64,000 nt of DNA, from NCBI RefSeq assembly GCF_900114165.1, contig NZ_FOSB01000010.1, positions 62,001 to 126,000 on the forward strand, in the 5' to 3' direction. Position 1 is the first letter of the stretch, and each line of letters starts with the position of its first letter. Below, one piece after another: positions 20,683 through 30,008 of this stretch. The DNA comes from Halobacillus dabanensis (GTDB lineage: Bacteria > Bacillota > Bacilli > Bacillales > Halobacillaceae). Made by a program: the position numbers and the translations under genes. Under the pieces are notes generated by a model. The model did no database searches. It saw only the letters and a program-made list of their open reading frames with translations, and was not told the origin of the DNA.

Positions 20683-21576
20683 ATGCTGACAGGATATCAT
20701 GTAGCGGTAATAGGGGGCGATGCCCGGCAAATCGAACTCATTCGAAGATTGAATGAGTGGGACGCCACCGTTTATTTGGCAGGATTCGATCAATTGAACG
20801 AGAGCTTCAGAGAAGCAATCGATCTAGACTTCGATAGTCAACAGGTGGAAAAATTGGATGCTATCATACTTCCAGTCCCAGGCACGGATACGGATGGGAA
20901 AGTGGAAGGAATCTTTTCTAATCAACTTATTCATCTCCAGGAGGAATGGCTCAAAAAGACTCCTGAACATTGTCAGATATTCACTGGCATAGCTAATGAT
21001 CACTTGAAGGAGTTAGTGAGAAAGGTGGATCGCCACCTCGTTCCTCTCATGGATCGTGATGACGTGGCTATTTATAATTCTATTCCTACCGTAGAAGGTA
21101 CATTAATGTTGATTATTCAACATACGGATTTCACAATACACGGATCGAAAGTGATTGTATTAGGACTAGGTAGAGTAGGAATGAGTCTTGCTCGTACATT
21201 CGGACATTTGGGTGCAAATGTATCTGTTGGTGTCCGGTCGTCCAAAAGTGCAGCAAGGGTCTACGAAATGGGGTTGACCCCCATTGATATGAATAATCTT
21301 GAGGGCACAGATATGAGCTGTGACATTTTATTGAATACGGTACCTCACCAAGTGGTTGATGCCTCAGTAATCAAGCAATTGCCTTCCCACGCATTGATCC
21401 TCGATCTTGCCTCTAAGCCGGGAGGCACTGATTTCCGCTATGCGGATAAGCGGGGGATTAAAGCATTGTTAGCTCCAGGCCTTCCAGGGATTGTGGCACC
21501 GAAAACAGCAGGCCGGATTATTGCTGATGTTGTATCAAGGTTAGTGCAAGAAGATACACGAAAGGAGAATGGTTGA
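20683..21576 (+). CDS. dpaA: Dipicolinate synthase subunit A
   Basis: A 297-residue oxidoreductase subunit that, with DpaB, oxidises dihydrodipicolinate to dipicolinic acid, the spore-core calcium chelator. Two nucleotide-binding segments are visible: VAVIGGDARQIELIRRL at the N-terminus and KVIVLGLGRVGMSLARTFG near residue 158. It runs in the mother cell. The stop overlaps the dpaB start by one base. The substrate comes from dapA a few genes downstream. Confidence 0.94.
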   Translation: MLTGYHVAVIGGDARQIELIRRLNEWDATVYLAGFDQLNESFREAIDLDFDSQQVEKLDAIILPVPGTDTDGKVEGIFSNQLIHLQEEWLKKTPEHCQIFTGIANDHLKELVRKVDRHLVPLMDRDDVAIYNSIPTVEGTLMLIIQHTDFTIHGSKVIVLGLGRVGMSLARTFGHLGANVSVGVRSSKSAARVYEMGLTPIDMNNLEGTDMSCDILLNTVPHQVVDASVIKQLPSHALILDLASKPGGTDFRYADKRGIKALLAPGLPGIVAPKTAGRIIADVVSRLVQEDTRKENG

Positions 21577-22172
21577 TGTCGAATTTAAAAGGGAAAGTAA
21601 TTGGTTTTGGGTTGACAGGATCTCATTGTACGTACCATGAAGTTTTTCCTGTTATGCAAAAACTTGTTGATATGGGAGCAACTGTCATTCCGATCTTATC
21701 CTATACAGTTCAAAAGACAGACACACGTTTTGGTGATGCAGCAGACCATATAGAAAAAATCAAAGAAATTACAGGTGAAGAATTGATTATGACAATTCCA
21801 GATGCAGAACCGCTTGGGCCGAAGCGTCCATTAGATTGTATGGTGATCGCACCTATGACTGGAAATTCCACAAGTAAATTTGCCAATGCGCTAACAGATT
21901 CACCTGTGTTAATGGCAGCAAAAGCAACTCTTAGGAACGAGAATCCAGTCGTAGTAGCAGTCTCCACTAATGATGCTCTTGGATTGAACGGTGTTAATGT
22001 TATGCGCTTAATGGCTACGAAGAACATTTATTTTGTTCCTCTTGGTCAGGATCATCCTTATAAAAAGCCGAACTCGCTTGTGGCAGATATGACTCTTATC
22101 CCTGAAACGATTGAATCGGCATTAGAAGGCAAACAACGCCAACCTGTATTAATCGAACGTTATCCTAACTAA
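21576..22172 (+). CDS. dpaB: Dipicolinate synthase subunit B (flavoprotein)
   Basis: A 198-residue flavoprotein of the HFCD family. GFGLTGSHCTYHEVFPVM at the N-terminus and MVIAPMTGNSTSKFANAL near residue 90 form the FMN-binding site. The ATG at 21576 is eight bases after AAAGGAG and shares one base with the dpaA stop (TGATG); the upstream in-frame TTG at 21573 is a worse fit. A flavin cofactor makes the missing ribF gene noteworthy. Confidence 0.93.
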   Translation: MSNLKGKVIGFGLTGSHCTYHEVFPVMQKLVDMGATVIPILSYTVQKTDTRFGDAADHIEKIKEITGEELIMTIPDAEPLGPKRPLDCMVIAPMTGNSTSKFANALTDSPVLMAAKATLRNENPVVVAVSTNDALGLNGVNVMRLMATKNIYFVPLGQDHPYKKPNSLVADMTLIPETIESALEGKQRQPVLIERYPN

Positions 22173-22205
22173 TTCAAAATTTCATACCAGGTGTTCTTGT
22201 AAATA

Positions 22206-22214
22206 TGATAAAAT
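22206..22214 (+). promoter_or_regulatory. Candidate extended -10 promoter before asd
   Basis: TGATAAAAT (TGN plus TAAAAT) about 60 bases before asd. No good -35 is visible. It would give asd-dapG-dapA vegetative expression independent of dpaAB. Confidence 0.4.
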
Positions 22215-22276
22215 AACAAAAATAGTGACATGTCTTACTATTCCAACAAAAATATATACAAGAGAGGATGCCGAAT

Positions 22277-23323
22277 ATGAGTGAAACAAAAAAATATAAT
22301 GTAGCTGTTGTCGGTGCAACTGGAGCGGTCGGGCAGAAAATGCTGGAGACATTGGAAGATCGGAATTTTCCGATTCAACAATTGAAGCTATTATCTTCCA
22401 GTCGATCTGCCGGTTCCAAAATGGTCTTCAATGGGGAAGAGTATGTCTTAGAAGAAGCGACACCTGAAAGTTTCAAAGACGTTGATATAGCCTTATTCTC
22501 AGCTGGAGGTTCTGTATCTAAGAAATTAGCACCTGAAGCGGTTAAGCAAGGAGCTGTCGTCATTGATAACACAAGCGCTTACCGTATGGCTGAGGGGGTT
22601 CCTCTGGTTGTACCAGAAGTGAATGAGGAAGATATCAAGCAGCATAAAGGCATTATAGCTAATCCGAATTGTTCGACGATTCAAATGGTAGCGGCTCTAG
22701 AACCTGTCCGCAAAGCTTTAGGGATGGAACGCGTCATCGTATCGACATATCAAGCCGTTTCCGGTGCAGGGAATGAAGCAGCAGATGAATTGCGGGAACA
22801 ATCTCAGGCATTTTTGAATGGAGAAGATCTTGAAGCTGAAATTCTTCCAGTCAAAGGAGATAAGAACCATTATCCGATTGCATTCAATGCTTTGCCGCAA
22901 ATTGATGTATTCCAGGAGAATGGTTATACATTTGAAGAAATGAAAATGATTAATGAAACGAAAAAAATCATGCATGCTCCCGATCTTCCTGTGGCAGCTA
23001 CATGCGTGCGACTTCCTTTCTTCACATCCCATGCGGAAAGTGTATATATTGAAGTAGAAAAGGAAGGTGTGACTGTAGAACAGATCAAGCAATTGATGGA
23101 AGAAGCCCCTGGTATCGTTCTAGAGGATGATCCATCTACACAAACATATCCTACGCCATTGAGTGCAGCAGAAAAAAGGGACGTATTTGTAGGGCGTATC
23201 CGCAAAGATCTGGATGAAGAGAAAGGGTTCCATTTGTGGGTCGTATCCGACAACTTGCTAAAAGGGGCAGCATGGAATTCTGTACAGATTGCGGAAAGCT
23301 TAATTACTAACGACTGGCTGTAA
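22277..23323 (+). CDS. asd: Aspartate-semialdehyde dehydrogenase
   Basis: A 348-residue NADPH-dependent enzyme reducing aspartyl phosphate to the semialdehyde, at the root of lysine, dipicolinate, threonine and methionine synthesis. [15 protein letters not shown] at residues 8-22 binds NADP. The active-site Cys is in [12 protein letters not shown] near 131, and the acceptor loop with GAGNEA near 160. The start is ATG at 22277, nine bases after GAGAGG; the in-frame ATG at 22268 overlaps it. It is co-directional with dapG 25 bases on. Confidence 0.96.
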   Translation: MSETKKYNVAVVGATGAVGQKMLETLEDRNFPIQQLKLLSSSRSAGSKMVFNGEEYVLEEATPESFKDVDIALFSAGGSVSKKLAPEAVKQGAVVIDNTSAYRMAEGVPLVVPEVNEEDIKQHKGIIANPNCSTIQMVAALEPVRKALGMERVIVSTYQAVSGAGNEAADELREQSQAFLNGEDLEAEILPVKGDKNHYPIAFNALPQIDVFQENGYTFEEMKMINETKKIMHAPDLPVAATCVRLPFFTSHAESVYIEVEKEGVTVEQIKQLMEEAPGIVLEDDPSTQTYPTPLSAAEKRDVFVGRIRKDLDEEKGFHLWVVSDNLLKGAAWNSVQIAESLITNDWL

Positions 23324-23348
23324 ACTTCTAATGAGTTGAGGTGGCCAA

Positions 23349-24590
23349 ATGAAGCTACTTGTACAAAAATTCGGTGGAACATCAGTCCGGGACAAAGAAA
23401 GTCGGTCCCGGGCAATCCACCATGTTAAAAAAGGCTTGAAGGAAGGTTACAAAATAGTTGTAACTGTATCAGCTATGGGGCGGAAGGGAAGCCCTTATGC
23501 TACAGATACCCTGCTAGGACTGATCGATTTTCCCCAGGCGGAAGTTTCTCTCAGGGAACAGGACTTGATGATGTCCTGTGGTGAAACAATATCTTCTATC
23601 GTATTTTCTCACGAATTGAACAAAGATGGAGTTTCGGCTGTTTCTTTGACAGGAGCCCAAGCTGGAATCGTTACCAATGGGGATTTTACCAAAGCAAAAA
23701 TAACCCAGATGAATCCTGGAAGAATTCTTGAGGAACTGAAAGAAAACGATGTAGTGGTTGTCGCAGGTTTCCAAGGCCAGACAGTAGGAGGAGAAATCAC
23801 TACGATCGGGCGAGGAGGCAGTGATACAACAGCAGCTGCTTTAGGGGCAGCTCTTCAATCAGAATACATTGATATTTTTACAGATGTAGAAGGCATCATG
23901 ACCGCAGATCCACGGTTAGTGCGAGAAGCTCGACCGTTAAATACTATCACCTATAGTGAAATTTGTAACCTTGCCTACCAAGGAGCCAAAGTTATTCATC
24001 CTCGTGCAGTAGAAATAGCCATGTATGCAAAAGTGCCAATCAGAGTCAGGTCGACATATTCAGATCTTCCGGGAACCTTAGTGACAGGAGCGAAAGAAGA
24101 TCAGCCTGTTCGGGATATTTCAGATAGAACCGTAACGGGAATTGCGCATATGGATGGCCTTACCCAAATCAAAGTTCAATCTAAAGAAGATCCCTCGAAA
24201 CTACAATCAGAAGTATTTAAATCCATGGCGTCTGCCAATATATCCGTAGACTTCATCAACATATCTCCTAGTGGTGTCCTCTATACAATTAATCACTTCT
24301 ACACGGATAAGGCCACAAAAATCCTTCAGAATCTGGGCTACGAACCGGAAGTCCGGAAAGGCTGTGCAAAAGTATCTACCGTAGGTGCAGGTATAACAGG
24401 AATACCTGGAGTTACGGCAAAAATCGTGCAAACATTGACAGATCGTGGTATTCAAATACTTCAATCCGCCGATTCACATACTACCATCTGGGTATTGGTC
24501 AAAGAAGGAGACCTTACATCCGCTGTTAATGCTTTGCATGAAACTTTCCAATTGAGTAATGCAGCGAAGAAAGGGGAAAAACAAACATGA
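23349..24590 (+). CDS. dapG: Aspartokinase I (meso-DAP-sensitive type)
   Basis: A 413-residue aspartate kinase. LVQKFGGTSV at 3-12 and the GGEITTIGRGGSDTTA segment near residue 150 belong to the kinase domain; two ACT domains fill the C-terminal third (from about 265). The ATG at 23349 follows GAGGTGG. In B. subtilis the enzyme at this locus, DapG, is feedback-inhibited by meso-diaminopimelate; assignment here rests on synteny with asd and dapA. Its stop overlaps dapA by four bases. Confidence 0.93.
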   Translation: MKLLVQKFGGTSVRDKESRSRAIHHVKKGLKEGYKIVVTVSAMGRKGSPYATDTLLGLIDFPQAEVSLREQDLMMSCGETISSIVFSHELNKDGVSAVSLTGAQAGIVTNGDFTKAKITQMNPGRILEELKENDVVVVAGFQGQTVGGEITTIGRGGSDTTAAALGAALQSEYIDIFTDVEGIMTADPRLVREARPLNTITYSEICNLAYQGAKVIHPRAVEIAMYAKVPIRVRSTYSDLPGTLVTGAKEDQPVRDISDRTVTGIAHMDGLTQIKVQSKEDPSKLQSEVFKSMASANISVDFINISPSGVLYTINHFYTDKATKILQNLGYEPEVRKGCAKVSTVGAGITGIPGVTAKIVQTLTDRGIQILQSADSHTTIWVLVKEGDLTSAVNALHETFQLSNAAKKGEKQT

Positions 24591-25471
24591 ACTTCGGGAA
24601 GGTTTTGACAGCTATGGTGACCCCTTTTGATCGGCATGGCGAAATTGACTTCTCTAAAACCTCCGAGCTGATTGAATATTTATTATGTAACGGAACCGAT
24701 GCTCTTGTTGTTGCTGGAACGACAGGAGAATCTCCGACCCTTACTATGGATGAAAAGGTCCAGTTATGGAAACACGTAGTTAAAGTGGTTAATGGTCGGG
24801 CTCCGGTCATAGCAGGAACAGGAAGCAACAGTACGGAAGCTTCCATTAAATTGTCAAAAAAAGCGGAAGATACTGGGGTGGATGCACTTATGCTCGTAGC
24901 CCCATATTACAATAAACCGAATCAAGAAGGTCTATATGAACACTTTAAAGCCATCGCCCAGTCTGTGAGACTTCCTGTGATGATTTATAATGTACCTGGT
25001 AGATCGGTCGTCCGTATCGACCCGGCAACGATAGTACGGCTCTCTACAATCCACAATATTGTTTCAGTAAAAGAAGCTACCGGTGATTTGGATGGAATGG
25101 CCAGTATTATATCAGCAACGGGTGATGATTTTTCTTTATACAGTGGGGATGACAATTTAACGCTTCCTGCCTATGCCATCGGTGCAGATGGAATCATTTC
25201 TGTTTCCTCTCACGTAGTAGGTAAAGAAATGCAACAGATGCTATCCTTATTCGATCAAGGAAAAGGAAAAGAAGCAGGGGAATTGCACCGGAAACTTCTG
25301 CCCATCTTCCAGGGAATGTTCCAGGCCCCGTCTCCTGGACCTGTGAAAGCAGCATTAAAGAAACAAGGTTTAGATACAGGAGGAGTTCGATTGCCTCTGG
25401 TACCACTTACAAAAGAAGAAGAAGAATCCATTCACATAAAACTAAATGATCTACTAAAGGACCGCGAATAA
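24587..25471 (+). CDS. dapA: 4-hydroxy-tetrahydrodipicolinate synthase
   Basis: A 294-residue aldolase-family TIM barrel that condenses pyruvate with aspartate semialdehyde. The Schiff-base lysine is Lys162 in SVKEATGDL, and Tyr134 in MIYNVPGRS completes the catalytic set; the GTTGESPTL loop near 45-53 is intact. The start ATG overlaps the dapG stop (ATGA). Product flows both to lysine and cell-wall DAP and, via dpaAB, to spore dipicolinate. A terminator overlaps the last codons. Confidence 0.96.
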   Translation: MNFGKVLTAMVTPFDRHGEIDFSKTSELIEYLLCNGTDALVVAGTTGESPTLTMDEKVQLWKHVVKVVNGRAPVIAGTGSNSTEASIKLSKKAEDTGVDALMLVAPYYNKPNQEGLYEHFKAIAQSVRLPVMIYNVPGRSVVRIDPATIVRLSTIHNIVSVKEATGDLDGMASIISATGDDFSLYSGDDNLTLPAYAIGADGIISVSSHVVGKEMQQMLSLFDQGKGKEAGELHRKLLPIFQGMFQAPSPGPVKAALKKQGLDTGGVRLPLVPLTKEEEESIHIKLNDLLKDRE

Positions 25472-25483
25472 ACGCGGTCTTTT
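25460..25483 (+). terminator. Terminator after dapA
   Basis: GACCGCG at 25460-25466, loop AATAAA, CGCGGTC at 25473-25479, then TTTT. The stem begins inside the end of dapA. Confidence 0.85.
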
Positions 25484-25563
25484 CCTGTATTATTGGCTAG
25501 CACTTCGTATGATTCCATTTGTTTGTGTCATACTACGGGAAAAGAGCGAAAGGAGTCCGATCC

Positions 25564-26286
25564 ATGAAAGATGATTCTTCAAAAGAAAAAGATCAATCCA
25601 AGTCGCAATCTTCCCTTGTAGACAAAATTCAACAATTGGGGCAAAGCAGTGTACCCCAACCTGCAGATTCCAACATTCATGTTTTACCTATAATAGGACA
25701 AGTGGAGGGACATGTTCAGCTCCCTTCCCAAAATAAAACAACCAAATATGAACATTTAATTCCTCAATTGATTGCCATAGAACAAAATCCGAAAATAGAG
25801 GGATTAGTTGTTTTATTGAACACCGTAGGGGGCGATGTCGAAGCAGGTCTGGCGATATCTGAAATGATATCTTCCTTATCTAAGCCTACCGTGTCGATTG
25901 TCCTTGGAGGAGGTCACTCGATCGGAGTTCCTATAGCTGTGTCAGCAGACTACTCATTCATTGTAGAGACTGCAACAATGACCATTCACCCTATCAGAAT
26001 GACTGGTCTTGTTATAGGGGTCCCACAGACTTTTGAATATATGGATAAGATGCAGGACCGTGTCATTAGTTTTGTAACTGGACATTCCAATGTTGCAGAA
26101 GAAAAATTCAAGGAATTAATGTTCGACAAAGGAAATTTGACTCGGGACATAGGCACGAACGTGGTTGGACAACAAGCTGTCGACCACGGACTCATTGACG
26201 CTGTTGGCGGTGTGAAAGAAGCTATGTTGAAGTTGAATGAACTGATTGAACAAAACAAAGATGCAGATCAGCAGGTGGTTCAATGA
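25564..26286 (+). CDS. tepA: ClpP-like translocation-enhancing/germination protease TepA
   Basis: A 240-residue ClpP-fold protein. After a polar, Ser/Lys-rich N-terminus the core has [32 protein letters not shown] near 87-102 and [19 protein letters not shown] near 115, with the catalytic-type Ser in GGGHSIG. In B. subtilis the homologue is reported to aid protein export and to degrade small spore proteins in germination. ATG at 25564 is five bases after AAAGGAGTCC; an upstream in-frame TTG extension lacks a site. The stop overlaps ylzJ. Confidence 0.92.
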   Translation: MKDDSSKEKDQSKSQSSLVDKIQQLGQSSVPQPADSNIHVLPIIGQVEGHVQLPSQNKTTKYEHLIPQLIAIEQNPKIEGLVVLLNTVGGDVEAGLAISEMISSLSKPTVSIVLGGGHSIGVPIAVSADYSFIVETATMTIHPIRMTGLVIGVPQTFEYMDKMQDRVISFVTGHSNVAEEKFKELMFDKGNLTRDIGTNVVGQQAVDHGLIDAVGGVKEAMLKLNELIEQNKDADQQVVQ

Positions 26287-26489
26287 CCATCTTGTATACA
26301 CCACTTAACGAGCATGACATTTTTCCACGAGAACCTGAAATGTCAGTTGTTTACCATGAACATAAAAACTGTCCGCTAATGTGCAGAGAATCCGCAGATG
26401 GAAAGAAGCAAATCATGCAAGTATTGTCGACGGATCCTACCCACTACATGGATCCTTCGCTCCAACCAGGTCAATGGTTGGACTCGTAA
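26283..26489 (+). CDS. ylzJ: YlzJ-like small protein
   Basis: A 68-residue protein of unknown function, found between tepA and ftsK/spoIIIE in Bacillaceae. Conserved features are the [12 protein letters not shown] start and a WLDS end. It overlaps the tepA stop by four bases, so translation is likely coupled. Confidence 0.82.
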   Translation: MTILYTPLNEHDIFPREPEMSVVYHEHKNCPLMCRESADGKKQIMQVLSTDPTHYMDPSLQPGQWLDS

Positions 26490-26504
26490 CTCCCTATCAA
26501 GCTA

Positions 26505-26513
26505 TGGTATAAT
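26505..26513 (+). promoter_or_regulatory. Extended -10 promoter for ftsK/spoIIIE
   Basis: TGGTATAAT is a perfect TGN-TATAAT. A -35 at 17 bases is not recognisable. Transcription would start near 26520, placing the hairpin at 26532-26579 in the leader of ftsK. Confidence 0.55.
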
Positions 26514-26531
26514 AGAATAACTGATTGACTG

Positions 26532-26590
26532 GATGTCGGTGCTGTATTTCTTCAGGAAAGTGAAGGAACCATCGGCATCTTTCTCTTTTC
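26532..26590 (+). terminator. Hairpin with U-rich tail between ylzJ and ftsK
   Basis: GATGTCGGT at 26532-26540 pairs with ATCGGCATC at 26571-26579 (two G-U pairs), followed by TTTCTCTTTT. It terminates transcripts from tepA-ylzJ, but since it lies after the TGGTATAAT promoter it could also attenuate ftsK. Confidence 0.5.
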
Positions 26591-26618
26591 AGTTTTTGAT
26601 ACGGAGGTGAAAGTAAGT

Positions 26619-28916
26619 ATGGCAGGAAAAAGAAAAAAGAAGAAAAAAAAGTCCAACATAAAGAGCCATATGAAATTTGAACTACTAGGTCTGTTTTTCC
26701 TTTTCATTGCAGTAATCGGGAGTGGGGCCTCAGCAATTAGTGATGGAGCCATCCCTGGAGGGTTGGAGAGATTTTGGCAGTTTATTTTCGGCGTATGGTA
26801 TTTCATTGCTTCTTTGTTTTTCCTTATTGTGGGAGTCTATTTAATGGTGAAAAGGAAGTGGCCGACATTCTTACATAAACGCCTTTTAGGTGTATATCTT
26901 ATAATCACGGCACTACTATTGTTTACACACCTTGAAACACTATCAGCGGACCTTGGCACGGGTGAGGGCTCCATATTTGCCATGACATGGGATAGGATTA
27001 CAGGGATGATGCGTGGAGAACTCTCTTTTTATAGTATTGGGGGAGGTTTATCAGGAGCAATCCTGCTTTCCATAACTTATTATCTCTTCGCAAAGGCCGG
27101 AGCAGCCATATTATCCTTCTTTCTATTGGTAGTCGGGATTATCTTTGTTAGTGAAAAATCCATCGGAGAGCTTTTTGCCAAAATTGGTCATAAACTTAAA
27201 GCCATAAGTAAGGATCAAGTAGAAAGAATCAAAGAGAGAAGAAAAGAAAAAGCGGAAGAAAAACAGGCGCTTCCGAATGAAGAAGAGGAAGCTGTTGTAT
27301 ATGAAATCAATGATACGACAGGACAACAAGAAGAGGAAGTTACCGAACAAGAGCCAATCATCCAGGACTTTACTGACAATGCTTATACCAAGGAAGGGAC
27401 AGGAGGTGCGGTTGATAAAAGTCATGAGAATCAGCAGGAACCAGATGAAGTGAATTTAGAAAAATCAATGCCGACAGCTGAACTTGAGAATTTCGATTAT
27501 CATTTACCAGGCCTGGAGCTTTTAGACGAACCTACTTCTACACCACAGAGCCAGGGACGCTCGCATATACAAGCAACTGTCCGCAAACTTGAAAAGACTT
27601 TCCAAAGTTTCGGGGTAAAAGCGAAAGTAACGAAAGTTCATGTTGGTCCTTCTGTAACGAAATATGAAGTATATCCGGATGTTGGAGTCAAAGTGAGTAA
27701 GATCGTCAATTTAAACGATGATCTCGCTCTCGCCCTGGCAGCAAAGGATATTCGTATCGAAGCACCGATCCCTGGTAAATCAGCCGTAGGGATTGAAGTA
27801 CCTAACCAGGAAGTTTCCATGGTTTCCTTACGTGAAGTATTGGAAACAGGAAAGTCGAACCCTGAAGCTAAACTGAGCTTCGCTCTCGGACGTGATATTT
27901 CAGGGGAAGCGGTGATGTCCGAACTTAACAAAATGCCTCACCTTCTTGTAGCAGGTGCCACTGGTAGTGGTAAAAGTGTATGTATCAATGGAATCATTAC
28001 AAGTATTCTCATGAGAGCAAAACCTCATGAAGTGAAAATGATGATGATTGATCCGAAAAAAGTAGAGCTCAATGTGTATAATGGGATTCCTCATTTGTTG
28101 GCTCCGGTGGTGACCGATCCTAAAAAGGCTTCCCGAGCATTAAAGAAAGTAGTATCAGAAATGGAAAGACGTTATGACCTCTTTTCAGATACAGGAACGA
28201 GAAACATCGAAAGTTATAACGAATACATTAAAAAATATAATAAGGAAAATGAAGAGGAACAACCTCAATTGCCTTATATTGTCGTTCTTGTCGATGAGCT
28301 TGCAGATTTGATGATGGTTGCTTCTAACGAGGTGGAAGATGCAATAACAAGACTTGCTCAAATGGCCCGGGCAGCCGGTATCCACCTGATTATCGCCACA
28401 CAGCGTCCGTCGGTAGATGTCATCACAGGAGTGATCAAAGCAAATATTCCATCCCGTATCGCATTCAGCGTTTCTTCCCAAACGGATTCACGCACGATTC
28501 TAGATTCAGGTGGTGCGGAGAAATTACTAGGTCGTGGAGACATGCTTTTTACTCCAGTAGGTTCTAATAAACCGACAAGGGTACAAGGAGCATTTCTATC
28601 AGATGAAGAAGTTGAACGAATTGTTGATTTTTGTGTGGAACAGCAAAAAGCTCAATATCAGGAAGAGATGATCCCTGAAGAAGAAAGTGAAGTCAAGCAG
28701 GAAGTGGATGATGACCTATATCCAGAAGCTGTGCAAATGGTCATCGAAATGCAAAGCGCAAGTGTTTCCATGCTCCAAAGACGTTTTCGAGTAGGCTATA
28801 CAAGAGCAGCAAGACTGATCGATGCTATGGAAGATAACGGAATTGTCGGTCCTTATGAAGGAAGTAAGCCGAGGTCTGTATTAGTATCTCAAACAGAAGA
28901 ACAAACCACATCCTGA
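26619..28916 (+). CDS. spoIIIE: DNA translocase FtsK/SpoIIIE
   Basis: A 765-residue septal DNA pump that moves the chromosome into the forespore. A very basic N-terminus (KRKKKKKK) is followed by four membrane helices up to about residue 175, an acidic linker (205-295), then the RecA-like motor with Walker [10 protein letters not shown] near 446 and Walker [14 protein letters not shown] near 560. The C-terminal gamma winged helix ([21 protein letters not shown]) reads polarity sequences. ATG at 26619 is nine bases after GGAGGTG; the GTG at 26607 is part of that site. It is the syntenic spoIIIE gene. Confidence 0.96.
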   Translation: MAGKRKKKKKKSNIKSHMKFELLGLFFLFIAVIGSGASAISDGAIPGGLERFWQFIFGVWYFIASLFFLIVGVYLMVKRKWPTFLHKRLLGVYLIITALLLFTHLETLSADLGTGEGSIFAMTWDRITGMMRGELSFYSIGGGLSGAILLSITYYLFAKAGAAILSFFLLVVGIIFVSEKSIGELFAKIGHKLKAISKDQVERIKERRKEKAEEKQALPNEEEEAVVYEINDTTGQQEEEVTEQEPIIQDFTDNAYTKEGTGGAVDKSHENQQEPDEVNLEKSMPTAELENFDYHLPGLELLDEPTSTPQSQGRSHIQATVRKLEKTFQSFGVKAKVTKVHVGPSVTKYEVYPDVGVKVSKIVNLNDDLALALAAKDIRIEAPIPGKSAVGIEVPNQEVSMVSLREVLETGKSNPEAKLSFALGRDISGEAVMSELNKMPHLLVAGATGSGKSVCINGIITSILMRAKPHEVKMMMIDPKKVELNVYNGIPHLLAPVVTDPKKASRALKKVVSEMERRYDLFSDTGTRNIESYNEYIKKYNKENEEEQPQLPYIVVLVDELADLMMVASNEVEDAITRLAQMARAAGIHLIIATQRPSVDVITGVIKANIPSRIAFSVSSQTDSRTILDSGGAEKLLGRGDMLFTPVGSNKPTRVQGAFLSDEEVERIVDFCVEQQKAQYQEEMIPEEESEVKQEVDDDLYPEAVQMVIEMQSASVSMLQRRFRVGYTRAARLIDAMEDNGIVGPYEGSKPRSVLVSQTEEQTTS

Positions 28917-28975
28917 TGGATATAAGCTAAAAGCTGAATTAAAAGCTGAATAATGAAATATTGAACTCGATAGAG

Positions 28976-29003
28976 AGCTACTGTCCCGCACAGTAGCTTT
29001 TTT
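28976..29003 (+). terminator. Terminator after spoIIIE
   Basis: AGCTACTGT at 28976-28984, loop CCCGC, ACAGTAGCT at 28990-28998, then TTTTT. Confidence 0.9.
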
Positions 29004-29084
29004 CTATTATTCTAAAAAACAATCATATGATTTACACAAAATTCATAAAAATGTCCTGATTCTATTTATTTATTTATCTAATAG

Positions 29085-29093
29085 TGTTATATT
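29085..29093 (+). promoter_or_regulatory. Candidate extended -10 promoter of the GntR gene
   Basis: TGTTATATT in an AT-rich stretch about 78 bases before the ATG. An alternative TTGACA at 29095-29100 has no good -10 partner. Confidence 0.35.
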
Positions 29094-29170
29094 ATTGACA
29101 AAATGTGATGTGTCGAACGTCAGAGGTCAGATCTCTAACCAGATAGTTCAATAGACTTGGAGTGAATGTA

Positions 29171-29896
29171 ATGTCCATCAGGCAAGATACTCGACATCTG
29201 TATTTACAGGTGATCGAGCAAATTAAACGAGATATTGAAAACGGTATCTTCATTGAAAAACAAAAACTACCTTCAGAATTCCAACTCTCCAAATCCCTAG
29301 GAGTTTCAAGAGCGACTCTCCGGGAAGCATTGAGGATTCTTGAAGAAGACGGAGTAGTTACTAGAAGACATGGTGTAGGGACGTTCGTGAACCCGAAACC
29401 ACTGTTTACATCAGGGATTGAAGAGTTAGATAGTGTGACAGGAATGATCACTAAATCAGGGATGACTCCGGGGTCACAATATTTATCTGCCGAGCTTATG
29501 GAAGCTACAGAAGATGACCGTAAACGCTTTTCACCGCTGGATGTACATAATTTGGCGAAAGTCGAGCGTGTGAGAACAGCTGACGATCAGCCTGTAGTTT
29601 ATTGTACCGATAAAATTCCAGAAGGTTTGCTGCCTATAGATCAAGTAAGAGAAGCAGACTCCTTATTCAAAGTATTAGAGAAATATACAGGAAAAACGAT
29701 AGGCTATGCAGTTACTCATATAGAACCTATCGGATTTCATGAGCGAATATCCCCTATTTTAAACTGTGAACCAGATCAAGCATTATTGTTACTAAGACAA
29801 ATGCACTACTCTCAGGATGATGTCCCGATGTTATTATCATCCAATTACTTTCGTGCAGATAAGTTCAGTTTCCATGTTTTAAGAAAAAGAGTGTAA
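29171..29896 (+). CDS. ymfC: GntR-family (HutC/UTRA) transcriptional regulator, YmfC-like
   Basis: A 241-residue repressor. The winged-helix domain occupies residues 1-75, with the recognition helix in [19 protein letters not shown] and the wing RRHGVGTFV. The rest is a UTRA ligand-binding domain, ending in a conserved [14 protein letters not shown] segment. ATG at 29171 has GGAG eight bases upstream; the in-frame GTG at 29162 overlaps that site. It lies just before a nucleoside-type ABC importer and probably controls it, the ligand being unknown. A cre-like box covers its stop codon. Confidence 0.9.
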   Translation: MSIRQDTRHLYLQVIEQIKRDIENGIFIEKQKLPSEFQLSKSLGVSRATLREALRILEEDGVVTRRHGVGTFVNPKPLFTSGIEELDSVTGMITKSGMTPGSQYLSAELMEATEDDRKRFSPLDVHNLAKVERVRTADDQPVVYCTDKIPEGLLPIDQVREADSLFKVLEKYTGKTIGYAVTHIEPIGFHERISPILNCEPDQALLLLRQMHYSQDDVPMLLSSNYFRADKFSFHVLRKRV

Positions 29897-29905
29897 GCGC
29901 TTGCA
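29892..29905 (+). promoter_or_regulatory. Candidate CcpA cre site
   Basis: TGTAAGCGCTTGCA matches the catabolite-responsive element consensus TGWAANCGNTNWCA at 13 of 14 positions. It overlaps the ymfC stop codon and lies about 100 bases before the importer genes. Confidence 0.5.
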
Positions 29906-29969
29906 TTAGTGTGACCCATTGATGATTTTTAGGAGGTGAGGCCGTTACAGGATCAATTAGTTGCTTATA

Positions 29970-29985
29970 AGTGTAACGTCACACT
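29970..29985 (+). promoter_or_regulatory. Candidate operator upstream of the importer genes
   Basis: AGTGTAACGTCACACT is a 16-bp dyad with seven of eight base pairs matching, 23 bases before the lipoprotein start. A possible -10 TATAAG (29966-29971) touches its left edge, so binding here would block transcription. The neighbouring GntR protein is the obvious candidate. Confidence 0.45.
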
Positions 29986-30008
29986 AAACAAATTAGGGGG
30001 TAATTGTT

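Noticed and set aside
22173-22276. Lysine riboswitch before asd-dapG
   Set aside because: The leader is only about 100 bases and has no multi-helix structure of the L-box kind.
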